Of a DNA stretch of 17,836 nt, positions 7,308 to 14,031 are shown piece by piece. The stretch's first letter is position 1. Each line of letters starts with the position of its first letter. This DNA comes from an uncultured Collinsella sp. (GTDB lineage: Bacteria; Actinomycetota; Coriobacteriia; Coriobacteriales; Coriobacteriaceae). The DNA is taken from assembly GCA_958348565.1 (NCBI GenBank), contig CATVZP010000040.1:1-17836 (forward strand), written 5' to 3'. The notes under the pieces were generated by a model, which did not search any database, was not told the DNA's origin, and saw only the letters and a program-made list of their open reading frames with translations. The position numbers and the translations under genes were made by a program.

Positions 7308-8586
7308 CGCCGAGGCCAAACGCGTCACCTCCATCGCCCGTGCCATCAACTGGAGCTATATGTGGCGCCGCCTGATAAGCTACGTCTGGCTCGATCTGCT
7401 GCTGATGGTGATTGCGGCGGCGATCCTCGTCTATGGATACAACCAGACGCTGCCCGATGGCGCGTTTACCGCAGGCTGGATTCCCGGCGCCACCGTTCAC
7501 GGCATGTCGCTGACGCCCGCGCGCGGCTGGGACCTGACAACGCTCACCTATACCGTCGAGCTTGCGCGCACCACCAAGACTTTCCCCCTCGCGCAGGACC
7601 TCGTCGCGCTATGGCCTCTCTACCTTGTCGTTGTGGGTTGGCAGGTCATCAGCGTGCTCAACATGCTCGGCGGTGCCCGCCGTGTGCGCCGTACCATGGC
7701 ACCGCTCAACGACTTGGCACTGCGCGTGGACGAACTCGGCCGCATGCAACTCGCCGGCGGCAAAATGGAGACACTGGAGCAGGCCATCGAGCGCGCAAGC
7801 GTCGACTCGCCGAGCGTCACCACCGGCGACGCCGACCTGGCAAGCATCGAGGTCGCACTCAACCGCCTGCTGCGCCAGATGCAAGAGGCCAAGCTGCAGC
7901 AGATGCGCTTTGTCAACGACGCGAGCCACGAGCTGCGCACGCCCATCGCGGTGATTCAGGGCTACGTGAACATGCTCGACCGCTGGGGTAAGGACGACCC
8001 GGACGTGCTGGCGGAATCCATCGCGTCCCTTAAAGCCGAAAGCGAGCACATGCAAGAGCTTGTGGAGCAGCTGCTGTTTTTGGCACGCGGCGATGCCGGG
8101 CGCACGGTCCTGCGGCGTGCGCATACCAACTTGGCTGCACTGGTCAGCGAGGTATGCGAAGAATCGCAGATGATCGATACCGAGCACACGTATCGGCTGG
8201 CTTCTGACGCTGCGCTTGCCAGCGACCCGCGCTGCGACGCGCCCGTCGACGTGGCGCTCGTGAAGCAGGCTCTGCGCGTGATCGTGCAAAACGCCGCCAA
8301 GTACTCGGATGCGGGAACGACCGTCACATTTGGCATAACGCCAGATGCGGGCGCGGGCACGATCGACATAAGTGTTGAGGACGAGGGCATCGGCATGAAC
8401 CAGGAATCCGCAGCTCACGCGTTCGAGCGGTTCTACCGTGCCGACAACGCGCGCGATGCCGGCGCACAGGGTTCGGGTCTGGGGCTTGCGATCGCCAAGT
8501 GGATCGTCGACAGCCACGGCGGCGTCATCGGTGTGACCTCGGTCGAAGGGGTCGGCAGCCGCTTTACGATTCGCCTGCCACGATAG
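7291..8586 (+). CDS. membrane sensor histidine kinase
   Basis: This 431-residue kinase partners the preceding regulator. There is a membrane helix at about 31-50, a short extracytoplasmic segment of about 50 residues, and a second helix at about 104-126. A HAMP-like linker follows. Phospho-acceptor H213 sits in NDASHELRTP. The ATPase domain shows the N box at N334 (IVQNAAKYSD), G1 at 364-368 (DEGIG), the F box FERFYRAD and G2 in GSGLGLAIA (394-402). All key residues are present, so it should be active. The small extracytoplasmic loop does not match a sensor domain I can name. The ATG lies inside the end of the regulator gene, with GGGGTGG just upstream. It ends 19 bases before a strong terminator. 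Confidence 0.95.
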   Translation: MSAVRNAEAKRVTSIARAINWSYMWRRLISYVWLDLLLMVIAAAILVYGYNQTLPDGAFTAGWIPGATVHGMSLTPARGWDLTTLTYTVELARTTKTFPLAQDLVALWPLYLVVVGWQVISVLNMLGGARRVRRTMAPLNDLALRVDELGRMQLAGGKMETLEQAIERASVDSPSVTTGDADLASIEVALNRLLRQMQEAKLQQMRFVNDASHELRTPIAVIQGYVNMLDRWGKDDPDVLAESIASLKAESEHMQELVEQLLFLARGDAGRTVLRRAHTNLAALVSEVCEESQMIDTEHTYRLASDAALASDPRCDAPVDVALVKQALRVIVQNAAKYSDAGTTVTFGITPDAGAGTIDISVEDEGIGMNQESAAHAFERFYRADNARDAGAQGSGLGLAIAKWIVDSHGGVIGVTSVEGVGSRFTIRLPR

Positions 8587-8605
8587 GAAGCCCCTCGGCA
8601 TAAAT

Positions 8606-8639
8606 AAAGGGATAGGGCCACGCGACCCTATCCCTTTTT
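8606..8639. terminator. bidirectional terminator between the kinase and VOC genes
   Basis: The arms AAAGGGATAGGG (8606-8617) and CCCTATCCCTTT (8626-8637) pair perfectly around an 8-nt loop. T's follow on the plus strand (8635-8639). The A's at the left edge give a shorter U-run on the minus strand. It sits between two convergent genes and can serve both. Confidence 0.9.
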
Positions 8640-8661
8640 GCCAGCTATGGCAGCTTGTGCG

Positions 8662-9036
8662 CTACTCGCGGCACAGGTGCACGGCGAAACCGGCGAACTC
8701 GCGCTTAAAGTACACGAGCTTGGTACCACCGTCGGGCAGCAGCGCGCGCGACTCTTCGTTGACCTCGAGCCCGCGCTCGGCAAACCACTTCTCAGCCGCA
8801 TCGATGTCGTTGACGGCAAAGCCGATGTGGCCCTTGGCGCCACGACCGTTCTGCTTCATGACCTCGACCAGCGAATCGTTAAAGTACGAAACCGGGGTCT
8901 CGATAACGGGCAGGCCCATCATCGTCGAGAACAGCTCCGCGATCTCCAGGGCATCGGCCGGGTCGGTGGCGTTGATGCCCACGTGAGCGACGAGCATACC
9001 AAAGAGCTCTACCGGATTGGCGTTCTGCTCACTCAT
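8662..9036 (-). CDS. VOC (glyoxalase-fold) family protein
   Basis: This 124-residue single-domain vicinal-oxygen-chelate protein has AHVGINATD at the start, VSYFNDSLVEVMKQ in the middle, GHIGFAVNDIDAAEKWF, and a closing GGTKLVYFKREFAGFAVHLCR. The pattern resembles the VOC domain often attached to the C-terminus of clostridial KDPG/KHG aldolases rather than lactoylglutathione lyase; this is from memory and only a search would settle it. A sugar-acid role would then be plausible. The start lies 11 bases after the stop of the PTS IIB gene. No good Shine-Dalgarno is seen there, so it is probably translated by coupling from that gene. The frame is open further upstream, but only across the PTS gene in another frame. 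Confidence 0.85.
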   Translation of the reverse strand: MSEQNANPVELFGMLVAHVGINATDPADALEIAELFSTMMGLPVIETPVSYFNDSLVEVMKQNGRGAKGHIGFAVNDIDAAEKWFAERGLEVNEESRALLPDGGTKLVYFKREFAGFAVHLCRE

Positions 9037-9047
9037 GCAGTCAGCGC

Positions 9048-9335
9048 CTACTGAGCCATGACGTCGAGAACGGCCTTCTCGGCAGCGACGCGGTTCATGC
9101 CGGTCATAAAGGGCACGCCGCTCACGTACGGGCAGGCGAGGCCCTCGGGGGCAACGGTGGTGGCGATCAGCAGGTCGGCGCCCTCGTCGCAAACGTCCTT
9201 GGCCTCGGAGATGGCGCACTGCACGATCTCGTACTTGTCGGCGTAACCGTTGGCGTCGAGCAGGGTAGCGACCTTCTGGGCAACGAGCGTGGAAGTAGCA
9301 GCGCCAGCACCGCAAGCCAAAACGATCTTCTTCAT
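9048..9335 (-). CDS. galactitol-type PTS IIB subunit, orphan
   Basis: This 95-residue protein matches the small PTS IIB domain of the galactitol / fructose-like family. It has the phospho-acceptor C8 in the P-loop-like motif VLACGAGAATSTLVAQKV near the N-terminus, and a typical alternating alpha/beta pattern afterwards. Such proteins pass phosphate from IIA to the sugar bound in IIC. No IIA, IIC or sugar-metabolic gene is in the window apart from the VOC protein directly downstream. It must therefore work with partners encoded elsewhere or have another role. GGGAGA lies nine bases before the ATG. A TACACT -10 candidate is at 9375-9370. It is the first gene of a two-gene unit. Confidence 0.88.
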   Translation of the reverse strand: MKKIVLACGAGAATSTLVAQKVATLLDANGYADKYEIVQCAISEAKDVCDEGADLLIATTVAPEGLACPYVSGVPFMTGMNRVAAEKAVLDVMAQ

Positions 9336-9437
9336 AGGTAATGTCTCCCTTCGTGGTTTACTTTAGGTAAGTGTACCGCAGCGAGCGATGGCACTCAGCC
9401 TCGATGAGCTTTTATGCCAGTTTGCTTGCGCGCTGCG

Positions 9438-9443
9438 TATAAT
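9438..9443 (+). promoter_or_regulatory. -10 element for the 9499 gene
   Basis: A perfect TATAAT lies 55 bases before the start codon at 9499. No clear -35 is seen at 16-18 bases upstream. The divergent PTS gene begins about 100 bases to the left, so this stretch holds both promoters. Confidence 0.5.
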
Positions 9444-9498
9444 ACATCTAGTACGTGTTGTCATACCGCTCGCTTTATGAGCGACTAAGGACCCCAAT

Positions 9499-10122
9499 AT
9501 GCCCGATTCCCGCACCCTCTGGACCGCCGTCGTCATCATCTGTATCGCCGTGTCGGTGTTCTTTAGCGTCAAAAAACGCACCACGTTTAAGCGCCTGCAG
9601 CAGCTTATGGCTGCCAAGCAGTGGGACGAGTTCGATCGTTTGCTCGACGGCAAACTCACCAGCATGCTGTACCCGCGCTACAACCGCGACTACCTGCGTC
9701 TGAACTCCTATCTGCTGCGCGAGGACCACGAGCGCGCCAGCGAGATGTTCGACCTACTGCTGGGACTCAACCTCCCCAAGATGCAGCGCGTCGACCTGGT
9801 GATTAAGGCCTTTAACTACTATGTTGGCCAGGAGGACCGCAAAAAGTCCAAAGAGCTGTTGCACGAGATCAAGGGCTTTGAGGGCGGCCAGGCCGAAGCG
9901 GTTGCACACGAGTGTCAGCTGATGTACGACACGATGATCCTCAAGCGCCACAACGACATTCCCGAGCTGGAGCGCATGCTCGAGGATGTCAGCGACGACC
10001 CGGTCAAGCGCTGCCGCTTGGAGTACCTGCTGGCCCTGCAGTACCAGAACAAGGGCGACGAGGCCAAGTTTGCCGAGTACTTGGAAAAGTCGGGCCGGCA
10101 CTCGATGGCCGTCAACGCGTAA
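9499..10122 (+). CDS. membrane-anchored helical protein, unknown function
   Basis: I do not recognise this 207-residue protein. It has an N-terminal membrane helix (about residues 8-24, WTAVVIICIAVSVFFSV) followed by basic residues (KKRTTFKR), so the rest should face the cytoplasm. The remainder is predicted from its pattern to be all helical, with TPR-like pairs such as QWDEFDRLLDG, RASEMFDLLLGL, KSKELLHEIKGF and PELERMLEDV. A scaffold or protein-interaction role is a guess. AAGGA lies seven bases before the ATG. It ends 31 bases before the tRNA-Leu gene and no terminator separates them. Confidence 0.75.
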   Translation: MPDSRTLWTAVVIICIAVSVFFSVKKRTTFKRLQQLMAAKQWDEFDRLLDGKLTSMLYPRYNRDYLRLNSYLLREDHERASEMFDLLLGLNLPKMQRVDLVIKAFNYYVGQEDRKKSKELLHEIKGFEGGQAEAVAHECQLMYDTMILKRHNDIPELERMLEDVSDDPVKRCRLEYLLALQYQNKGDEAKFAEYLEKSGRHSMAVNA

Positions 10123-10133
10123 CGGACGGCTTG

Positions 10134-10142
10134 TGCTAGACT
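10134..10142 (+). promoter_or_regulatory. extended -10 promoter of tRNA-Leu
   Basis: TGC-TAGACT forms an extended -10 (TGn + hexamer). The implied start near 10149 lies about five bases before the mature tRNA. The -35 is weak. Confidence 0.45.
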
Positions 10143-10153
10143 TCTAGTCTCAC

Positions 10154-10238
10154 GGGGGCGTGGCGGAATTGGCATACGCAGGAGACTTAAAATCTCTCGC
10201 CGCAAGGATTGTGGGTTCGAGTCCCACCGCCCCTACCA
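10154..10238 (+). tRNA. tRNA-Leu(UAA)
   Basis: This is an 85-nt class II tRNA with CCA encoded. The acceptor GGGGGCG pairs with CGCCCCT (one G-U), with discriminator A and CCA at 10236-10238. The D-arm contains GGCGGAATTGGCA. The anticodon stem GGAGA/TCTCT encloses loop CTTAAAA with anticodon TAA. A long variable arm and a perfect T-stem GTGGG/CCCAC around TTCGAGT complete the fold. It reads UUA codons (and UUG by wobble). Its 3' end shares 13 nt (direct) and 17 nt (inverted) with the structured DNA just downstream. Confidence 0.97.
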
Positions 10239-10249
10239 TGTGATTGCTT

Positions 10250-10289
10250 ACGAGCCCGTGTCCCGTTGGGATGCGGGCTCGTTTCTTTT
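10250..10289 (+). terminator. terminator of tRNA-Leu
   Basis: ACGAGCCCG (10250-10258) pairs perfectly with CGGGCTCGT (10274-10282), followed by TTCTTTT. It lies 11 bases after the tRNA CCA. Confidence 0.88.
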
Positions 10290-10295
10290 GGATGC

Positions 10296-10430
10296 CGGTG
10301 GGACTCGAACCCGCGAGGGGGCGAGCGTCAAGCGGACGCGCAGCGTCCGCAGCGAGCCGGCGAGGGCGCCGGCAGGCGGCCGAAGCCGGTGCGAATTTGC
10401 GCAGCAAATACGCGGACGTCCCACCGCCCC
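10296..10430. repeat. multi-hairpin element with tRNA-Leu 3'-end fragments
   Basis: The outer inverted repeat CGGTGGGAC (10296-10304) / GTCCCACCG (10418-10426) encloses three hairpins. These are GCGGACGC-GCA-GCGTCCGC (10332-10350), GCCGGCG-AGGG-CGCCGGC (10356-10373) and ATTTGC-GCA-GCAAAT (10395-10409, extended by GCG/CGC past an A-A mismatch). The left end, 10296-10312, is the reverse complement of 17 nt of the tRNA T-arm (10213-10229). The right end, 10418-10430, repeats 13 nt of the tRNA 3' end (10221-10233) directly. No gene fits here. It could be a repeat element inserted at a tRNA, a decayed integration site, or a structured RNA. Confidence 0.65.
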
Positions 10431-10488
10431 GCGCTTCAGAAAGTTAACTAATTTAGGACTGGCTAAAAAGACTGCTTCGGTCCCTTAG

Positions 10489-10557
10489 AAGTTGCGGTGG
10501 AATAGTTCCTGTTTTGGCCGTTTACCGGCCCATTTAAGAACTATTTCACCGCAACTT
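10489..10557. repeat. long inverted repeat next to the ppx stop codon
   Basis: The 20-nt arms at 10489-10508 and 10538-10557 pair with one mismatch (G-T, a wobble in plus-strand RNA). The 29-nt loop contains its own hairpin, GGCCG (10516-10520) with CGGCC (10526-10530). The right arm starts two bases beyond the ppx stop. It may end ppx transcription, but no T-run follows on the minus strand, so a repeat element or an mRNA-stabilising structure is equally possible. Confidence 0.7.
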
Positions 10558-10559
10558 AT

Positions 10560-11561
10560 TTAGAGGGTGCTGAGAGCGGGGGTCCAGGCGATGGTGGGGG
10601 TTGCACCGTCGAGAACCTCGTTGATGGTGGCGGCCATTCCGGCGAGGAGGCTGTTCTCGCTTACGGTGAGTATGTCGTAACCGCCGGCTCGCATGAGCTC
10701 GCGGATCACCACGGCGCCAGCCAGAATCACACCCGCACGCTTGGGCTGCACGCCCGGTAGCGCGGCGATGCCCTCCACGTCCAGCGTGGACATGCGCTCG
10801 ATAGCGGCCGAGATCTGCTCCATCGAAAGCTCACGCAGGTGCACAAAGCTCGAGTCGTACGGCTCCAGTTCGTGAACGAGTGCCACGAGCGTGGTGACGG
10901 TACCGCCCACCGCGACGAGGCGCTCGGCGCGCTCAAAGTCGACAGGTAGGCCCTCAAAGTAAGCCCCGAACTGCTCGCCCGCCCATGCACCAGCGGCGGC
11001 AAGTTCACTGTCCGTTGGCGGCAGCGCCGAGAAAAACCGCTCCGTCACGCGACGGCAACCGATGTCCAGCGAGCGCGTTCCCTCCAGCGCGAAGACCCCG
11101 CGCTCCGGAGCGTATACGCCCGTCGCGAGCTCCGTGGAGCCACCACCCGAATCGGTAACAATGATGCGCTCGCCGGCAAAGTCGTGTGCCACGCCAAAAA
11201 ACGTCAGGCGTGCCTCGACCTCGCCCGGAATCACCTGCGGTTCGAGCCCCAGCCCGCGCAGGCCGTCCAGCAGTAGCGCGGCGTTGGACGCATCGCGCGC
11301 GGCACTCGTGCAGGTGGTGCAGACGCACGCGGCCCCAAAGGCACGCGCCTCATCCACAAATATGCGACACGCAGCGAGCACACGCTCGACAGCCGCCTCG
11401 CAAAAGCGGCCCGTCGCGTCGACGCCCTCGCCCAGATCGGTAATCTCGGTATGCTTGGACGATTCCACGATCGCCCCGCCCTCGACCTGCGCCAGCACCA
11501 GTCGCGACGACACCGTTCCCAGGTCGATCGCGGCCACCTTATATCGTTTGCAATCTGCCAT
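10560..11561 (-). CDS. Ppx/GppA-family phosphatase
   Basis: This 333-residue protein belongs to the exopolyphosphatase / guanosine pentaphosphatase family (actin-like ATPase fold), which releases phosphate from polyphosphate or from pppGpp. Visible motifs are AAIDLGTVSSRL (phosphate 1, residues 10-21), IIVTDSGGGSTELATG (phosphate 2) and AVGGTVTTLVAL. It has the short form of about 300-330 residues, without the C-terminal HD-like domain of E. coli Ppx. Family members of this size occur after eno and ftsB in actinobacteria. GGAGGGG lies upstream of ATG 11561, and the FtsB-like gene ends 28 bases before it, so they probably form one transcript. Which of the two activities it has cannot be decided. 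Confidence 0.9.
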   Translation of the reverse strand: MADCKRYKVAAIDLGTVSSRLVLAQVEGGAIVESSKHTEITDLGEGVDATGRFCEAAVERVLAACRIFVDEARAFGAACVCTTCTSAARDASNAALLLDGLRGLGLEPQVIPGEVEARLTFFGVAHDFAGERIIVTDSGGGSTELATGVYAPERGVFALEGTRSLDIGCRRVTERFFSALPPTDSELAAAGAWAGEQFGAYFEGLPVDFERAERLVAVGGTVTTLVALVHELEPYDSSFVHLRELSMEQISAAIERMSTLDVEGIAALPGVQPKRAGVILAGAVVIRELMRAGGYDILTVSENSLLAGMAATINEVLDGATPTIAWTPALSTL

Positions 11562-11589
11562 TGCGGGCTCCCCTCCGGGCGCTATTCGC

Positions 11590-12357
11590 CTACTCGCCGC
11601 TGGACGCGACCGTCTGGCCCTCGACGCCGTTAAATCCAAACAGCATATCGAGCGTCTTGATGTACCACGGTGCGTCCTTGCCGACCTCTTCGATCTCTTT
11701 GGCCACTTCGCTGGCATTCTTGGCGTTTGAGGACTTTTTGCTCGACGACGAATCCGAATCATCGTCCAGGCCCAGCACTTCAATCCTCTTCTCGCCGGGC
11801 ATCGCCATGCCCAGGCCCCGTGCCGAATCCTTAATGCCCTCTTCCGAGAACCACTTATCAGTGTCTTTTTTCATCTCATCATTGTATTGCTGACGAATCT
11901 CGACCTGCTTGGCCAAGATGTCGCTCGAGCGCTTAGCCACGTACAGGTCGCGTACGGGAAAATACAGGCTCACGAGCGCCAGGGCGACGACAATGCCAAC
12001 AAACAGCCCCCGCTGGGGACCGTGGGTAAAGTCGTAGATTGCCTTGACCACCGCGTTATCGTTGGCGTAATGCATGAAGTCCGAGCCCGAAAGACGGTTC
12101 GAGGGCCTACTCGGCTTTTCATGCGTTTGAGCCGAGGAACGCTGAGCATGCTCCGAGTGCGCCGGGCGCACCGAACGTAGCGGGCGGTCCGTCGACGTAT
12201 TCACTTGAGCACGGGAGTGTGAGGCACTTGTCGGGCGCTGCATGGAGCGGTCGGCGCCGGCGTAGGCGGACCCACCGAGCTGCACCGTGCGCGCACGGCG
12301 AGGCGACGGCTCACGCGAACCGGCGGAATAGTACCTGTTGTCGTAAATCTGATCCAT
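11590..12357 (-). CDS. FtsB/DivIC-like septum formation initiator protein
   Basis: This 255-residue protein has a long basic, Ser/Arg-rich cytoplasmic N-terminus (about 1-115), one membrane helix (about 117-134, GLFVGIVVALALVSLYFP) and a coiled-coil-like stretch (RDLYVAKRSSDILAKQVEIRQQYNDEM). A conserved W-x-EEGIKDSARGLGMAMPGE motif of the DivIC/FtsB family follows. The end is acidic and Ser-rich. Proteins of this family bridge FtsL and the late divisome at the septum. The position between eno and ppx matches the actinobacterial arrangement. The start at 12357 gives MDQIYDNRYY with AAGGCG upstream; upstream extension only adds out-of-family sequence. It has its own extended -10 promoter after the eno terminator. 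Confidence 0.88.
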   Translation of the reverse strand: MDQIYDNRYYSAGSREPSPRRARTVQLGGSAYAGADRSMQRPTSASHSRAQVNTSTDRPLRSVRPAHSEHAQRSSAQTHEKPSRPSNRLSGSDFMHYANDNAVVKAIYDFTHGPQRGLFVGIVVALALVSLYFPVRDLYVAKRSSDILAKQVEIRQQYNDEMKKDTDKWFSEEGIKDSARGLGMAMPGEKRIEVLGLDDDSDSSSSKKSSNAKNASEVAKEIEEVGKDAPWYIKTLDMLFGFNGVEGQTVASSGE

Positions 12358-12400
12358 GTGCGCCTTGTGCGGTTGAGGTTTGTTTGCGCTAAGTCCTTTA

Positions 12401-12409
12401 GTTATAGCA
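12401..12409 (-). promoter_or_regulatory. extended -10 promoter of the ftsB-like/ppx unit
   Basis: On the minus strand TGCTATAAC is a TGn-extended -10, 43 bases before the start codon at 12357. The -35 is weak, as is common with extended -10 promoters. It lies past the eno terminator, so the two units can be transcribed separately. Confidence 0.55.
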
Positions 12410-12448
12410 CGAGCGCCCGCACCGCCTTCGCCAGCCTTTGCTCGACAT

Positions 12449-12480
12449 AAAAAAGGCGCTGAGCCACACGGCCCAGCGCC
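12449..12480 (-). terminator. Rho-independent terminator of eno
   Basis: On the minus strand GGCGCTGGGCC pairs with GGCTCAGCGCC around a GTGT loop (12455-12480, one G-U pair), followed by TTTTTT (A-run 12449-12454). It lies about 70 bases after the eno stop. Confidence 0.9.
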
Positions 12481-12552
12481 AATAGTGCTTTGCGGCATCC
12501 GGCCAAGGCGGGGCGGAACCGAGTCCACCCCCTCCCCGCCAGGCTCATCTGT

Positions 12553-13842
12553 CTAGCGGATGTTGTAGAACGCAGACTTGCCGGCGTAGCGCGCGCTGCC
12601 CTCGAGCTCGTCCTCGATGCGGATGAGCTGGTTGTACTTGGCGATGCGGTCGCTGCGGCACGGGGCGCCCGACTTAATCTGGCCGGCGTTGACGCCCACG
12701 ACCAGGTCGGCGATCGTGGAGTCCTCGGTCTCGCCGGAACGGTGGCTCACGATGCAAGCATAGCCGGCCTCCTTGGCGGTTTCGATGGCCTCGAGCGACT
12801 CGGTGAGCGTGCCGATCTGGTTGACCTTGACTAGAATCGCGTTGGCAGCGCCCAGTTCGATGCCCTTCTTGAGGCGCTCGGTGTTGGTAACGAACAGGTC
12901 GTCGCCCACCAGCTGCACCTTGTTGCCAATGCGACGGGTGAGCTCAACCCAGCCGTCCCAGTCCTCCTCGGCCATGCCGTCCTCGATGGAGATGATGGGA
13001 TAGGTGTCGACGAGCTTCTCCCAGTAATCGACCATCTGGGCGCTCGTGTACTCCACGCCCTCGCCCTTGAGCTCGTACATACCGGTCTCGGCGTTGTAGA
13101 ACTCGGTGGACGCCGGGTCCATGGCGTACATGAAGTCGACGCCGGGCTTAAAGCCAGCCTTCTCGACGGCCTTGGTAATGTACTCGAACGGTTCGGCATT
13201 GGTTTTGAGGTTGGGCGCGAAACCGCCCTCGTCGCCCACGCCGCCGCCAAGGCCGGCCTCGTGCAGCACGCCCTTGAGGGTGTGATAGACCTCGGCGCAC
13301 CAGCGCAGGCCCTCGGCAAAGCTCGGAGCACCCACAGGCATGATCATGAACTCCTGGAAGTCAACGTTGTTGTCGGCATGCACGCCACCGTTGAGGATGT
13401 TCATCATGGGTGTGGGCAGCAGGTGAGCGTTGACGCCGCCCAGGTACTGGTACAGCGACAGACCCGCCGACTCGGCAGCGGCGCGGGCAACAGCCAGCGA
13501 CACGCCCAGAATGGCGTTGGCGCCGAGCTTGGTCTTGTTGGGGGTACCGTCCGCGGCAATCAGCGCCGCATCGACGGCGCGCTGATCGAAGGCATCGAGG
13601 CCCACGACGGCATCGGCGCACTCGTTGTTGACGTGTTCGACGGCCTGTGAGACGCCCTTGCCCAGGTAGCGACCCTTGTCGCCATCGCGCAGCTCGCATG
13701 CCTCAAAGGCGCCGGTCGAAGCGCCCGAAGGCACCATCGCGCGGCCGAAGCTGCCGTCCTCGAGCACGACCTCGACCTCGACGGTGGGGTTGCCGCGGCT
13801 GTCGAGCACCTCGCGACCGTAGACGTCCAAAATATCGCTCAT
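12553..13842 (-). CDS. eno: enolase
   Basis: This 429-residue enolase is of full usual length. It converts 2-phosphoglycerate to phosphoenolpyruvate in glycolysis, with magnesium, as a cytoplasmic enzyme. Landmarks are the active-site loop SGASTGAFEACELRDGD, FQEFMIMPVGAPSF, DEGGFAPN, SIEDGMAEEDWDGW, the metal site LVGDDLFVTN, the catalytic Lys in ILVKVNQIGTLTES, and the C-terminal signature SHRSGETEDSTIADL with GQIKSGAPCRSDR. All key residues are present. GAGGGAGA precedes the ATG. It is monocistronic by its own terminator, although the ftsB-like and ppx genes follow on the same strand. Confidence 0.99.
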   Translation of the reverse strand: MSDILDVYGREVLDSRGNPTVEVEVVLEDGSFGRAMVPSGASTGAFEACELRDGDKGRYLGKGVSQAVEHVNNECADAVVGLDAFDQRAVDAALIAADGTPNKTKLGANAILGVSLAVARAAAESAGLSLYQYLGGVNAHLLPTPMMNILNGGVHADNNVDFQEFMIMPVGAPSFAEGLRWCAEVYHTLKGVLHEAGLGGGVGDEGGFAPNLKTNAEPFEYITKAVEKAGFKPGVDFMYAMDPASTEFYNAETGMYELKGEGVEYTSAQMVDYWEKLVDTYPIISIEDGMAEEDWDGWVELTRRIGNKVQLVGDDLFVTNTERLKKGIELGAANAILVKVNQIGTLTESLEAIETAKEAGYACIVSHRSGETEDSTIADLVVGVNAGQIKSGAPCRSDRIAKYNQLIRIEDELEGSARYAGKSAFYNIR

Positions 13843-13941
13843 GTTGTCTCCCTCTCACTTGGAAACGTAGTTGATGCAAGCGACTGGCCGACCGTGCACC
13901 ATCGGTGCGCCTCCGTAAGTTAGCCATGTCGCACTTTTTGC

Positions 13942-13947
13942 ATTATG
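13942..13947 (-). promoter_or_regulatory. probable -10 of eno
   Basis: CATAAT on the minus strand lies about 100 bases before the eno start, giving a leader of roughly 95 nt. No strong -35 is seen. The leader shows no riboswitch that I recognise. Confidence 0.35.
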
Positions 13948-13981
13948 CCCTAAGTTAGTCGAGGGATACACTTGATTTTCG

Positions 13982-14027
13982 AAAAATTTAGCGGGAACGA
14001 TGAGGCGCGTCAGCCCGTCGTTCCCGC
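13982..14027 (-). terminator. terminator of the larC-yfcE-mazG operon
   Basis: A perfect 10-bp stem, GCGGGAACGA (13991-14000) with TCGTTCCCGC (14018-14027), is followed on the minus strand by TAAATTTTT. It lies four bases after the mazG stop codon. Confidence 0.88.
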
Positions 14028-14031
14028 AGTC

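Noticed and set aside
7609..8601. 330-codon open frame on the minus strand, opposite the histidine kinase
   Set aside because: The plus-strand kinase has every catalytic motif. The antisense frame has no recognisable domain and is explained by high GC at third codon positions.
10290..10315. A second tRNA gene on the minus strand, suggested by GGGTTCGAGTCCCACCG
   Set aside because: Only the T-arm-like part is present; the T-stem has a mismatch and no matching acceptor, D-arm or anticodon arm follows.
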